Positions 14,219 to 22,404 of a stretch of 32,510 nt of DNA are shown piece by piece. Location: the NCBI GenBank assembly GCA_012514185.1, contig JAAZAT010000259.1, positions 1 to 32,510 of the forward strand. The letters run 5' to 3'. The notes under the pieces were generated by a model. It searched no databases, was not told the DNA's origin, and saw only the letters and a list, made by a program, of their open reading frames with translations. The position numbers were made by a program, and so were the translations under genes. This DNA is from Spirochaetales bacterium (GTDB taxonomy: Bacteria > Spirochaetota > Spirochaetia > Sphaerochaetales > Sphaerochaetaceae). How positions within the stretch are numbered: the stretch's first letter is position 1; every line of letters begins with the position of its first letter.

Positions 14219-15535
14219 GTGAAACATCCCGTAACGATAGCAGTAGTATGCCTTGCAAGAAAAACCTATGACTATGAGGCTGCAAGACAGCTCTATTCCA
14301 AGATCCGTCAGGATCTCAAGAAGATCGAGGATGTCCAGTGGTGCTTTATCGATGAGCTGGTGATCAGCCAGGAAGACGGCATGGCAGCTGCATCCAAGCT
14401 GGCAGGCGAGCATGTGGATGGCTTGATCTGCATTTCCGGGACATTCCATCTGGGGCATCTGGTCCTGATGCTCAAGCGCGAGCTTTCGGTTCCTGTTCTT
14501 CTGTGGGGCCTGCCTGAGCTGCCGTACAACGGGGGAAAGATTCGGCTCAATTCGGTATGCGGAGTGAACCTGAACGCCTCCAACCTCTATAAGAGCGGGT
14601 TTGACGACTATTCGGTCATCATCCAACATACGGTTGACGAGGATTGGATTGATGCCCTTCGGGTGATCAAGGCGATGAAGGGCGCAAAAATCGGCATCAT
14701 CGGATATCGTGCCGACGGATTCTTCAATGTCGGGGTGCAGGACAACCTGCTTTTCGGACAGACCGGAGCCTTGGTCGATCATTATGAGCTGTCCGATGTG
14801 CACACCTATGAGGTGCCTGCCGAGCAAGTTGCACAGCGGCGCAAGCAGCTTGAGGCGACGTTCGATGTCTCAACCCTGTCTGCATACCAGCTGGATAAGG
14901 TGTCCCAGCTCTCTGCAAAACTTGATGCCTTCTACCATGCAAACGGACTGTCCGCCCTTGCGATCCGCTGTTGGCCGGAGTTTGCCCGCGATTTCGGGGT
15001 TTCCCCCTGCGCGGCGATGTCGTTGCTGCAATCAGAGGGCCTCATCCTGGCTTGCGAAGGGGACATCGACGGAGCTCTTTCCATGATCGCCCACAAGGCA
15101 CTTGGGGCCCAGACGCCCTTCCTCTTCGACTTCTCGCAAGTGGATTTCGAACAGGATTTCGCTCTTTTCTGGCATTGTGGGGTGGCCCCCTGCAACCTTT
15201 GGGACGGTGTATGCAACCGAAGCCTGGACACCTACTTTGCCGGCGGCAAGGGTGTGACAGCAGATTTTGTCCTGAAGAGCGGAGAGCTTTCGGTGCTTCG
15301 CATCGATTCAGCCCGGGGTGGATACCGCATGTTCCTGCAGAAGGCGAAAGCCATACCCATGGAGAAGCTGCTGAAGGGAACGTACATGAAGGTGGTGTTC
15401 GACCGGCCGGTCAGGGAGGTATTGAACCTGGTACTGGACAACGGACTCGCCCACCACTCGTCGGTGGTGTACGGCTCTTTCATCCGCCCCTTGGAGTTCG
15501 TTGCCAAGATCAAGGGATGGCAGGTAATCCAGTAG
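14219..15535 (+). CDS. L-fucose/arabinose isomerase-like protein, candidate sulfoquinovose isomerase
   Basis: The frame is open from 14183, but AAGGAG at 14207-14212 sets the GTG at 14219 as start, giving 438 residues. The sequence has the layout of the fucose-isomerase fold: an N-terminal Rossmann-like domain (DGLICISGTFHLGHL near 67-81, VPVLLWGLPELPYNGG near 91-106), then IGIIGYRADGFFN, and the catalytic C-terminal part with CWPE (251-254), ACEGDIDGALS (278-288), FLFDF (301-305) and FWHCGVAPCNLWDG. E280, D304 and H319 are likely metal or acid/base residues by analogy with FucI. In sulfoglycolysis variants using unphosphorylated sulfofructose, an isomerase of this kind (SqvD) makes sulfofructose from SQ. 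First gene of the rightward block; the substrate is inferred from its neighbours. Confidence 0.82.
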   Translation: MKHPVTIAVVCLARKTYDYEAARQLYSKIRQDLKKIEDVQWCFIDELVISQEDGMAAASKLAGEHVDGLICISGTFHLGHLVLMLKRELSVPVLLWGLPELPYNGGKIRLNSVCGVNLNASNLYKSGFDDYSVIIQHTVDEDWIDALRVIKAMKGAKIGIIGYRADGFFNVGVQDNLLFGQTGALVDHYELSDVHTYEVPAEQVAQRRKQLEATFDVSTLSAYQLDKVSQLSAKLDAFYHANGLSALAIRCWPEFARDFGVSPCAAMSLLQSEGLILACEGDIDGALSMIAHKALGAQTPFLFDFSQVDFEQDFALFWHCGVAPCNLWDGVCNRSLDTYFAGGKGVTADFVLKSGELSVLRIDSARGGYRMFLQKAKAIPMEKLLKGTYMKVVFDRPVREVLNLVLDNGLAHHSSVVYGSFIRPLEFVAKIKGWQVIQ

Positions 15536-15565
15536 CTTCGTTTTTCGATACATTACCATACAAAC

Positions 15566-15586
15566 TTTTTGCCTGTAAGGCGAAAA
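15566..15586 (+). other. Small intercistronic hairpin before the ABC binding-protein gene
   Basis: TTTTTGCC (15566-15573) pairs with GGCGAAAA (15579-15586) with one G-T pair and a 5-nt loop, 22 bp before the binding-protein ATG. No T-run follows. It might protect the downstream transcript end so that the binding protein is made in excess over the isomerase (inference). Confidence 0.35.
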
Positions 15587-15607
15587 TAGGATACAAAGGA
15601 GATAGCT

Positions 15608-16873
15608 ATGTTGAAAAAATCAAGATTACTTGCGGCTCTGCTGATGCTTTGCCTGGTCTTCCCGCTCGTTGCCCAGGGACAAGTCGAGAGTGCTCCCGCC
15701 AAGGAGATTGAACTTCGCTGGGCGAGCATTTGGGTAGGAAACGACAGCAAGGCCCCTGCAGTTGAAGCCTTGGTGGCTGAATACAACGCCAAGAATGCCG
15801 GAAAGATCAAGGTCGTGATTGAACCGCAGCCCGACTACAATGCCTACGAGCAGAAAGTGCGAACCAGCCTTGCTGCAGGACAGGCACCGGCGGACATCTT
15901 TACGATCAAGTTCAATCCGACCACGGCGACCTTCTACCAGAGCAACCTGCTCATGGATTTCGCAAAGGTCATGGATGCTTCTTGGAAGCAGACCTTCGAT
16001 GCCGGCTCACTCGAGCAATCGACCGTTGACGGCATGCTCAAGTCCCTGCCGATGGAGACTGCAATCCTGCCCATCTGGTACAACATGGATGCATTCAAGA
16101 AAACCGGCATCACCGAGCTTCCGACCACCCTTGATGGAATGTTTGCTGCATTTGACAAGCTGAAGGCAGCCGGCATCACCCCGACCAGCCAGATGACCGG
16201 TGACACCAATGCGTGGACTTCCATGATTTGGTTCAGCCATTTCGCCGTTTCATTGGGTGGAACCAATGTATGGGAGAAGAGCTTCACCGATCCAGCCTTC
16301 GTCGAAGCAGCCAAGCTGACCAAGCGCATGATCACCGAATACTCGACCAGTGATGCAGTCGGCTTGGGAGCCGGCGGCAGCGGCGGTCACTTCCTCGCCG
16401 GTCGCACTGCAGTCTTCTCCAACGGGCCTTGGTATGCCGGTCGTGCAGACCTTGCAGCAACCCCGTTCTTCAACTCCATCAAGATTGCGGGTCTTCCCGC
16501 TGCCGGTTCGACCAAGGATTTCATGATCAGCCGCCTGCAGGCAAACATCTGCGCAGCCTCCTCCAAGGATAAGGCTCGAGAAGCAGCTATTGTCGACTTC
16601 CTGAAGTTCTTGACCAGCGCTCCCTCCATCTCCAAGATTGCCGAGACCAGTGGTGCAATGTTCGCCATCAAGACCGACTATCGTCCCACAAAGGCTCTGC
16701 AGAAGCAGTTCTATGATGTTGCTGTTGCTGCCAAGACCACCGCTTTCGATCTCGAAGCCGCCCTCGGTGCAGAAGTGACGCTTGAGTTTGCCCAGCAACT
16801 CGGAGCCCTTGCCCTCGGACGCATCAGTGCAGAAGAGTTCTGCGCCTTGGTCGACCGCAAAATCGAACGCTAA
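15608..16873 (+). CDS. ABC sugar-binding protein, candidate SQ/SQ-glycerol receptor
   Basis: A 421-residue extracellular solute-binding protein of the MalE type (family 1). The N-terminus MLKKSRLLAALLMLCLVFPLVAQGQ is a signal peptide, with no lipobox cysteine. Typical features follow: a first strand IELRWASIWVGND, the EYNAKNAGKIKVVIEPQPDYNAYEQKVRTSLAAG section, DIFTIKF, the MLKSLPMETAILPIWYNMDAFKKTGI hinge region, and GRTAVFSNGPWYAG. GGAGA lies upstream of the ATG. It is followed by two permease genes and the SQase gene, so the probable ligand is SQ or sulfoquinovosyl glycerol; the binding specificity is not visible in the sequence. It acts outside the inner membrane. Confidence 0.92.
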   Translation: MLKKSRLLAALLMLCLVFPLVAQGQVESAPAKEIELRWASIWVGNDSKAPAVEALVAEYNAKNAGKIKVVIEPQPDYNAYEQKVRTSLAAGQAPADIFTIKFNPTTATFYQSNLLMDFAKVMDASWKQTFDAGSLEQSTVDGMLKSLPMETAILPIWYNMDAFKKTGITELPTTLDGMFAAFDKLKAAGITPTSQMTGDTNAWTSMIWFSHFAVSLGGTNVWEKSFTDPAFVEAAKLTKRMITEYSTSDAVGLGAGGSGGHFLAGRTAVFSNGPWYAGRADLAATPFFNSIKIAGLPAAGSTKDFMISRLQANICAASSKDKAREAAIVDFLKFLTSAPSISKIAETSGAMFAIKTDYRPTKALQKQFYDVAVAAKTTAFDLEAALGAEVTLEFAQQLGALALGRISAEEFCALVDRKIER

Positions 16874-16932
16874 CAATCCGGTATGCTGCCGTCATCCCGG
16901 CGGCAGCATGAATTTGTAATCAGGAGCATGGT

Positions 16933-17826
16933 ATGCAAGCAGTTGGTACGCACCGAAGCCGAGTCTGGACAGCAAGAGTTCTATTTTTGCTTCCGGTCTC
17001 CGTTCTCTTCTTTTTCTTTTTCATCTATCCGTTTCTCTTCACCATCTACACAAGTTTCACCAGTTGGAGAGGGATCGGGTCGATGAAATTCAACGGCCTG
17101 GCCAACTATACCAAGCTCCTTGGCGACCCCACCTTTCGCAAAGCCTTGGGAAACAACGTCGTATGGGCGCTTTCCCAAGGGTTCATCCAAGTTCCCCTGG
17201 CCTGCTTGATAGCCATGATCCTGGTGCGCAAACCTCGGTTCTGGCGATCGCTGAGAACCATTTACTACCTTCCCAACGTCATTTCCACCGTCGCCCTGGC
17301 AATGGTCTGGGTCGCCATTTACAACGTGGAGGGACCCTTGAATGCAATTCTGGGTGCCCTGTTCGGCGCTGAGAAGCGCAACTGGCTGGGCAACCCTGAT
17401 ACCGCCCTCTTCGCGGTCATCTTCCAGACGGTCATCTATATCGGTTACTTCATGATCATCCTGCTCGCTTCGGCCATGAACATTCCCCGTTCCCTGTACG
17501 AGGCTGCCGAGATCGACGGGGCTTCCACCTTCCAGCAGGAGTTGAGCATCACCCTTCCCATGCTGCGCGGCAGCCTCATCACCACCATGACGCTGGCAAT
17601 GGCCTACGGCATGCGTCACTTTGAATCGACCTTCCTGATGACCGGAGGCGGGCCTGCGTATGCGACCACCACCATGGGCATCGACCTCTATCTGAAAATG
17701 GATGCCCTGCGGTACAGCGAGGCAAGTACTGCAGGCGTGTTCCTCATAATCATGGGAACGGTGGTGATCACCGTTCTTCGCAAGATCTTCGGTTCTTCAG
17801 ACCCGATGAGCGAAATGGCACAGTAG
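16933..17826 (+). CDS. ABC sugar permease, MalF/UgpA type
   Basis: A 297-residue inner-membrane permease with six predicted membrane segments (the first at about residues 17-40, LLPVSVLFFFFFIYPFLFTIY). The EAA loop that contacts the ATPase is SLYEAAEIDGASTFQQELSITLPML (about residues 190-215), as is normal for the MalF/UgpA class. CAGGAG at 16921-16926 is 6 nt before the ATG. It follows the binding-protein gene after 59 bp and precedes the second permease by a few bases, so the three belong to one transporter. No ATPase gene is present in the window, so it must share a MsmK/MalK-like ATPase encoded elsewhere. Confidence 0.94.
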   Translation: MQAVGTHRSRVWTARVLFLLPVSVLFFFFFIYPFLFTIYTSFTSWRGIGSMKFNGLANYTKLLGDPTFRKALGNNVVWALSQGFIQVPLACLIAMILVRKPRFWRSLRTIYYLPNVISTVALAMVWVAIYNVEGPLNAILGALFGAEKRNWLGNPDTALFAVIFQTVIYIGYFMIILLASAMNIPRSLYEAAEIDGASTFQQELSITLPMLRGSLITTMTLAMAYGMRHFESTFLMTGGGPAYATTTMGIDLYLKMDALRYSEASTAGVFLIIMGTVVITVLRKIFGSSDPMSEMAQ

Positions 17827-17835
17827 GAGATGACG

Positions 17836-18678
17836 ATGAAGCACACCTATACACCCGCTCAGATCATCGCCAACTTCCTCAAATGGATCTTGCTGCTCTC
17901 CCTGTTGGCCGTAGCCCTGCTGCCTCTTCTGTGGCTGCTGATAAGCTCGCTGAGGACGAACCTGGAGCTGCAGACCAACCCCTTCGGCTGGCCGAAGGAC
18001 ATGCAATGGGTCAACTATGCAAAGGCCCTTGCCATGGCAAGCCTGCCCAGGTTGTTGCTCAACTCCGCAGTGGTGGCTGCAAGCAGCGTCATCCTCAACA
18101 GCGCCGTCACCGCCATGGCCTCCTTCATCCTCGCTCGTGAACGATTTCGGGGCCGGGATGTGCTCTACACCTTGTTTACCGCCGGGGTCCTTGTTCCCGT
18201 CATCTCGTTCATGGTTCCCTACTTCTCTCTCATTACCAAGAGCGGGCTGTACAACACCTTGCTCGCTCTGGTGCTTGTCTATACGGCAGTGAATATTCCT
18301 GTTTCAATCTTTCTGGTAACCGCCTTCATGAAGTCGATCCCCAAGGAGTTGGAAGAGGCCAGCGTCATCGACGGTTGCGGCTTTTTCAAGCGGTTCTCGG
18401 TCATTATTCTCCCGCTCTCCCGTTCCGGCCTCGTCACTGCGGCTACCTTCTGCTTCATCTACAGCTGGAATGAGTTTCTGATGGCGATGCTCCTGACCTC
18501 CTCGATCGAATCGAGGACCATCCAGCTTGGCATCAAGTTCTTCACCAGCCAATTCATCACCGACTATGCTAGCATGTATGCAGCGGTAGTCATCACCATA
18601 ATTCCCAGCATCGTTGGATATGTGTTCCTCCATGACAAGATCATCGGCGGCTTGACCGCCGGCGCGGTGAAGGGGTAG
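17836..18678 (+). CDS. ABC sugar permease, MalG/UgpE type
   Basis: An inner-membrane permease of 280 residues. Two ATGs are possible, 17830 and 17836; AGGAG (17825-17829) gives a 6-nt spacing to 17836, so that one is preferred. Six membrane segments are expected, and the EAA loop reads KELEEASVIDGCGFFKRFSVIILPL. The conserved C-terminal half includes SWNEFLMAMLLT and the end IIGGLTAGAVKG, typical of MalG-type proteins. The SQase gene starts 2 bp after its stop, which implies a shared transcript and coupled translation. Confidence 0.94.
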   Translation: MKHTYTPAQIIANFLKWILLLSLLAVALLPLLWLLISSLRTNLELQTNPFGWPKDMQWVNYAKALAMASLPRLLLNSAVVAASSVILNSAVTAMASFILARERFRGRDVLYTLFTAGVLVPVISFMVPYFSLITKSGLYNTLLALVLVYTAVNIPVSIFLVTAFMKSIPKELEEASVIDGCGFFKRFSVIILPLSRSGLVTAATFCFIYSWNEFLMAMLLTSSIESRTIQLGIKFFTSQFITDYASMYAAVVITIIPSIVGYVFLHDKIIGGLTAGAVKG

Positions 18679-18680
18679 GC

Positions 18681-20687
18681 ATGATCAGCTTTTCCAAACA
18701 AAACGGCAAACTCTCGGTTTTCTACAATCAGCTCAAGATTCTCGAACACAGCGAAAGTTCTCCCATGCTTGTGCTCAAGCGAGGCAAGGAGAGCGTGGAC
18801 ATGTACCGGGGCAACTTTTTCATCAGTGATGCAATTGAAGAGACCCTGCCGCTTGGCACCTATCTGCTCAGTGAGTCGTACAGCGAAGGCAGGGGTGTTT
18901 CCAATCTCACCTTCAGCGCAGGTGCAAAGACGTTCAGTCTCGAGTTGAGCGAGCGGGACGGGAGGCTCCACCTGGGTTTCTCACCCCTTCCAGAGCCCTA
19001 CAACCGACTCTTCATCCGCTTCCATGCCGACCCGCTCGAGTGTGTATGGGGTTGCGGGGAGCAGTTCTCCCATTTCAACCTCAGGGGAAAAAACTACCCC
19101 CTGTGGACCCAGGAACAAGGAGTGGGCAGGAACAAGGAGACTGAAATCACGCAAATCGCCGATCGTCTGGACCGTGCCGGCGGCGATTACCATACCACCT
19201 TCTACCCGCAGCCCACCTTCGTCTCAAGCAGGCGCTACTTTGTGCATGCCGATACCTATGGGTATGCTGATTTCGATTTCTCCAATCCGTCGTACCATGA
19301 ACTGCAGTTCTGGGACGTTCCTGACAGCATTGTCCTTTCCGTCAAGCCGAGCTTGCTGGAAGTGGTGCAGGATGTCTCCCGTTTCCTCGGGAGGCAGCAA
19401 ACCCTTCCAGGGTGGGTGTACGACGGTATCATCTTGGGGATGCAGGGTGGAACCAGCACCTGCCTTCAGAAGCTTGCGCGGGTGCAAGAGTCCAACATGA
19501 AGGTTGCAGGCTTGTGGATCCAGGACTGGGAAGGGGAGAAATACACCAGCTTCGGCAAGCGCCTTCGATGGAACTGGCAGTGGGACCAGAAGCTCTATCC
19601 CGGTCTGGATGCCGAGATTGTGCGACTGCGGCAGAGCGGGGTCCGGGTTCTGGGCTACATCAATCCCTACGTGCTGGTCGATCATCCGCTCTACGAAGAG
19701 GCTGCGCGGCTTGACTTGTTGGGAAAGCGGGAGGACGGCTCGGTGTATCTGGTTGATTTCGGCGAGTTCGATGCAGCCATCGTCGACTTCACCAAGCCTG
19801 AGGCTGTAGCCTGGTACAAGCAGGTGATCAACAAAGAGCTCATCGATTTCGGCCTATCCGGCTGGATGGCCGATTTTGGGGAGTACCTGCCCACCGATGT
19901 CGTACTTGCCGGAGGAAAGCCGGCAATGCTCGAACACAACAGGTGGCCGGGCTACTGGGCTGAGATCAACAAGGATGCCATCCAGGAGGCCGGCAGGCAG
20001 GACGATATTCTTTTCTTCATGCGCGCCGGTTGCGCGCGCAGCCTCAGTTCGTGCCGGATGATGTGGGCGGGGGACCAGAATGTGGATTGGTCGGAGGATG
20101 ACGGTCTTCCTTCCGTCCTCACTGCAACCCTCTCGCTGGCGATGAGCGGCATGGGGCTCAATCACAGCGATATCGGAGGTTACACCACCCTCTATGGCAT
20201 GAAACGCAGCAAGGAGCTTTTGATCAGGTGGGCCGAACAGGCCGCCTTCTCCCCCTTGATGCGCACCCACGAGGGAAACCGACCAAAGGACAACTGGCAG
20301 TTCGACAGCGACCAAGAGACCATCGATGCACTAGCCCGGATGACTGATGTGCACGTCAAGCTCAAGCCGTATCTTATGCATCTGGACGAGGAGAATGCAC
20401 ATGAGGGGATTCCGGTGGTCAGGCCGATATTCCTGCACTACGAGCTTGAGGCTTTCTGGAATGTGAAGGACTCCTATCTCTTGGGACGGGACCTCTTTGT
20501 TGCTCCCGTCCTCGAACAAGGAGCTGGAAGGCGGGAAGTGCTGCTTCCCGACGACCAGTGGGTGCACCTGTTCACCAAGCTCGAGTACCAGGGAGGGAGG
20601 CACACGGTCGAGGCGCCGCTGCTCCGCCCTCCAGTCTTCTACCGAAAGGCCAGCAGCTTCGCCCCTCTCTTTGCATCGATTCAGTAG
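18681..20687 (+). CDS. yihQ: Sulfoquinovosidase, GH31 (YihQ-like)
   Basis: This 668-residue GH31 alpha-glycosidase is the anchor of the whole assignment. It follows E. coli YihQ closely from memory: WIQDWEGEKYTSFGKR, WMADFGEYLPTD, MWAGDQNVDWS, HSDIGGYTTLY and MRTHEGNRPKDNWQFD. The catalytic nucleophile is D398 and the acid/base D465, 67 apart as in YihQ (405, 472). The sulfonate-recognition residues are also present with identical spacing: R294 and W297 (YihQ R301, W304) and Y501 (Y508). Ordinary GH31 alpha-glucosidases lack this set. No signal peptide, so it acts in the cytoplasm, releasing SQ from imported sulfoquinovosyl glycerol. Its last 7 nt overlap the end of the convergent endonuclease gene. 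Confidence 0.96.
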   Translation: MISFSKQNGKLSVFYNQLKILEHSESSPMLVLKRGKESVDMYRGNFFISDAIEETLPLGTYLLSESYSEGRGVSNLTFSAGAKTFSLELSERDGRLHLGFSPLPEPYNRLFIRFHADPLECVWGCGEQFSHFNLRGKNYPLWTQEQGVGRNKETEITQIADRLDRAGGDYHTTFYPQPTFVSSRRYFVHADTYGYADFDFSNPSYHELQFWDVPDSIVLSVKPSLLEVVQDVSRFLGRQQTLPGWVYDGIILGMQGGTSTCLQKLARVQESNMKVAGLWIQDWEGEKYTSFGKRLRWNWQWDQKLYPGLDAEIVRLRQSGVRVLGYINPYVLVDHPLYEEAARLDLLGKREDGSVYLVDFGEFDAAIVDFTKPEAVAWYKQVINKELIDFGLSGWMADFGEYLPTDVVLAGGKPAMLEHNRWPGYWAEINKDAIQEAGRQDDILFFMRAGCARSLSSCRMMWAGDQNVDWSEDDGLPSVLTATLSLAMSGMGLNHSDIGGYTTLYGMKRSKELLIRWAEQAAFSPLMRTHEGNRPKDNWQFDSDQETIDALARMTDVHVKLKPYLMHLDEENAHEGIPVVRPIFLHYELEAFWNVKDSYLLGRDLFVAPVLEQGAGRREVLLPDDQWVHLFTKLEYQGGRHTVEAPLLRPPVFYRKASSFAPLFASIQ

Positions 20688-21736
20688 AGGAACGGGACAG
20701 CTTCTTTCAATGTGGCCTTGGGGATGAAGAGCTCGATGATGTTCACGCTCTCCCTCTTGACCAGATAGAGGATGGTGGACAGCGTTCCTTTGGCAAAGGA
20801 GTAGATCCCTGAGGGCTTTTCCTGCTCTTTGGCTGGAAGGTTTCCTACCTGGAACGCTTCACGGTCCTTTGCGCTTGCGCTGAAGGCGGAGAAATCCCAC
20901 AATCCTGTATCAAATGCGGCCTCAAGTTCCTGCTCCTCTGCATCCTCCAGGCGGTGGAAGAAGTCGATGCCGGTGGCGTGTTCCACTTCATCGACACTCA
21001 CAGCGAACGTTTTCAAGTCTTTTTTGGAACCCTCGTTGGGAAGCAGAAAGCCGATGGCTTTATACTCCGGCTCCTCATAATCCAGAACCACCTTGTAGTA
21101 GGCCTCGGGAACCGAAACCTGGTTCTTTCCTATCGTCTTGTACGGGCCATCGGTAAGGACAGGTCCGGTGACTACATACACAGCACCTTCGGTATCGGCA
21201 AAATTGCGTACCGTTGCTTCGAGCTTGCTCCAGATACCGCGGTTGAAATCACCGGATTGCGGGCTCATGTTGCTCATATAAAAGGAGCCGCTCATTGCCT
21301 CCTGTGACCAGGAAAGGTCGGCTGCCGGGATGAGGTGGCCGCGGTCGTAGCCGCTTGAGCGGTAATCCTCCAAGGTTGCCGATCCGGTGGGGATGGATGG
21401 GTCGGCCCTGAAGTCATCGCCCCGATCATGGCTGCCGTACAGCTCTTCGCGGCTCAGGTGGTAGGCCACCCAACGTGCTTGTTCATGCTCTTCATCGTAG
21501 AGAAGGGTGTAGCCTGGATGGCGGATTACCAGCTCCCCCTTCTGATACAGGGGAAGTTCCAAATCTTGTATATAGGTGGAAGCACTCGGTAATGACGGTT
21601 GCTCGCTTGGTGCAAAGACGAGGGTGATGATCCAAAGAATGATGAGGACGGCAAACAGTATGAGCAGCCGCTTGCCGCGCTTCTTCGCCTTTCCTACTTG
21701 TTTTTGCATGCGGTTTGTCTTGTTCTGTTTCGCCAT
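20681..21736 (-). CDS. Membrane-anchored DNA/RNA non-specific endonuclease (NucA type)
   Basis: A 351-residue protein. The frame extends to 21784 but GGAGAGG points to the ATG at 21736 (MAKQNKTNR). A basic N-terminus and one membrane helix (about residues 25-43, LLILFAVLIILWIITLVFA) anchor the rest outside the cytoplasm. The catalytic motif of the beta-beta-alpha-metal nuclease family is YDRGHLIPAAD (the DRGH histidine is the general base), with the metal asparagine in SNMSPQSGDFNRGIW. A C-terminal 100 residues beyond the nuclease domain is unassigned. It may scavenge extracellular nucleic acid. It ends tail-to-tail with the SQase gene and is not expected to belong to that pathway. Confidence 0.92.
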   Translation of the reverse strand: MAKQNKTNRMQKQVGKAKKRGKRLLILFAVLIILWIITLVFAPSEQPSLPSASTYIQDLELPLYQKGELVIRHPGYTLLYDEEHEQARWVAYHLSREELYGSHDRGDDFRADPSIPTGSATLEDYRSSGYDRGHLIPAADLSWSQEAMSGSFYMSNMSPQSGDFNRGIWSKLEATVRNFADTEGAVYVVTGPVLTDGPYKTIGKNQVSVPEAYYKVVLDYEEPEYKAIGFLLPNEGSKKDLKTFAVSVDEVEHATGIDFFHRLEDAEEQELEAAFDTGLWDFSAFSASAKDREAFQVGNLPAKEQEKPSGIYSFAKGTLSTILYLVKRESVNIIELFIPKATLKEAVPFLY

Positions 21737-21760
21737 CGATACCTCTCCTTCAAAACCATG

Positions 21761-21800
21761 AGTATACCCGAGAGCTGCAGGCATGAAAACCGGCAGCTCT
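21761..21800 (-). promoter_or_regulatory. Promoter of the endonuclease gene overlapping a hairpin
   Basis: On the minus strand TTTTCA (21789-21784), 17 bp, TATACT (21766-21761). The -35 box lies in the loop of a perfect 8-bp stem, AGAGCTGC (21771-21778) with GCAGCTCT (21793-21800), which may end transcription from the upstream nitroreductase gene; no T-run follows the stem. Confidence 0.4.
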
Positions 21801-21831
21801 TCAGGAAAGGAACCACATACTTGCAGAGAGG

Positions 21832-22338
21832 TTACGAACGGACGATGGTTATCGTCCCTTGCTTGGGTATCCGCTTTGCAGGATACTCACCCTTGGGATG
21901 GCCTACAGCCAGGGTGCCGGTCACCCTGTAGCCTTGGGGAATGCCGAATTGGGTCAGCTTCGTATCGAGCTCATGATTGCCGTTGATGCGGTTGCACCAG
22001 ACCGAACCAAGTCCCAGGGCATGGGCGGCCTGCATCATGTTGGTCAGGGCGCATGCGGTGTCCTCCTTCTCATAGGCATTGCCTTCCTGGATGGAGACAA
22101 GGATCAGGGTGGGGGCGTTGTAGAAGAAGCTGTCGCCTTTTCCAACCACCAGTTCATCGAGCTTTTTCAGTTTCTTTGCATCCTGCAGTGCGGTGAAGTG
22201 CCAGGGCTCCTGGTTTCTTCCATTCGGTGCAAGAATCGCTGCCTGTAAAATCACATCCAGATCCTCATCGCTGATCTGCTCGTCGGTAAAGGAACGAACG
22301 CTGCGCCTGGCCAGCAGGCTTTCGATGGTGCTGTTCAT
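21832..22338 (-). CDS. Nitroreductase-family FMN oxidoreductase
   Basis: A 168-residue small nitroreductase. The FMN-phosphate motif RRSVRSF is near residues 12-18, followed by ILQAAILAPNGRNQEPWHF (about 30-48) and the later AAHALGLGSVWCNRI stretch that lines the flavin. The C-terminal VGHPKGEYPAKRIPK is also typical (consensus GYP...P..R). Such enzymes form homodimers in the cytoplasm and reduce quinones or nitro compounds with NAD(P)H; the substrate is unknown. It is divergent from the lrgA-like gene, with 66 bp between the two starts, and a hairpin at 21771-21800 follows its 3' end. Confidence 0.93.
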   Translation of the reverse strand: MNSTIESLLARRSVRSFTDEQISDEDLDVILQAAILAPNGRNQEPWHFTALQDAKKLKKLDELVVGKGDSFFYNAPTLILVSIQEGNAYEKEDTACALTNMMQAAHALGLGSVWCNRINGNHELDTKLTQFGIPQGYRVTGTLAVGHPKGEYPAKRIPKQGTITIVRS

Positions 22339-22404
22339 GTACTGCCTCCTTCTCTCATAGTACCTCTTCCCAGAAAGCCTTCCAATAGGGTAAGGTAGAG
22401 ACTC

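Noticed and set aside
18681-20687. GH31 gene as a general alpha-glucosidase or xylosidase
   Set aside because: The R294/W297/Y501 set at exact YihQ spacing and near-identical blocks around the catalytic residues favour sulfoquinovosidase.
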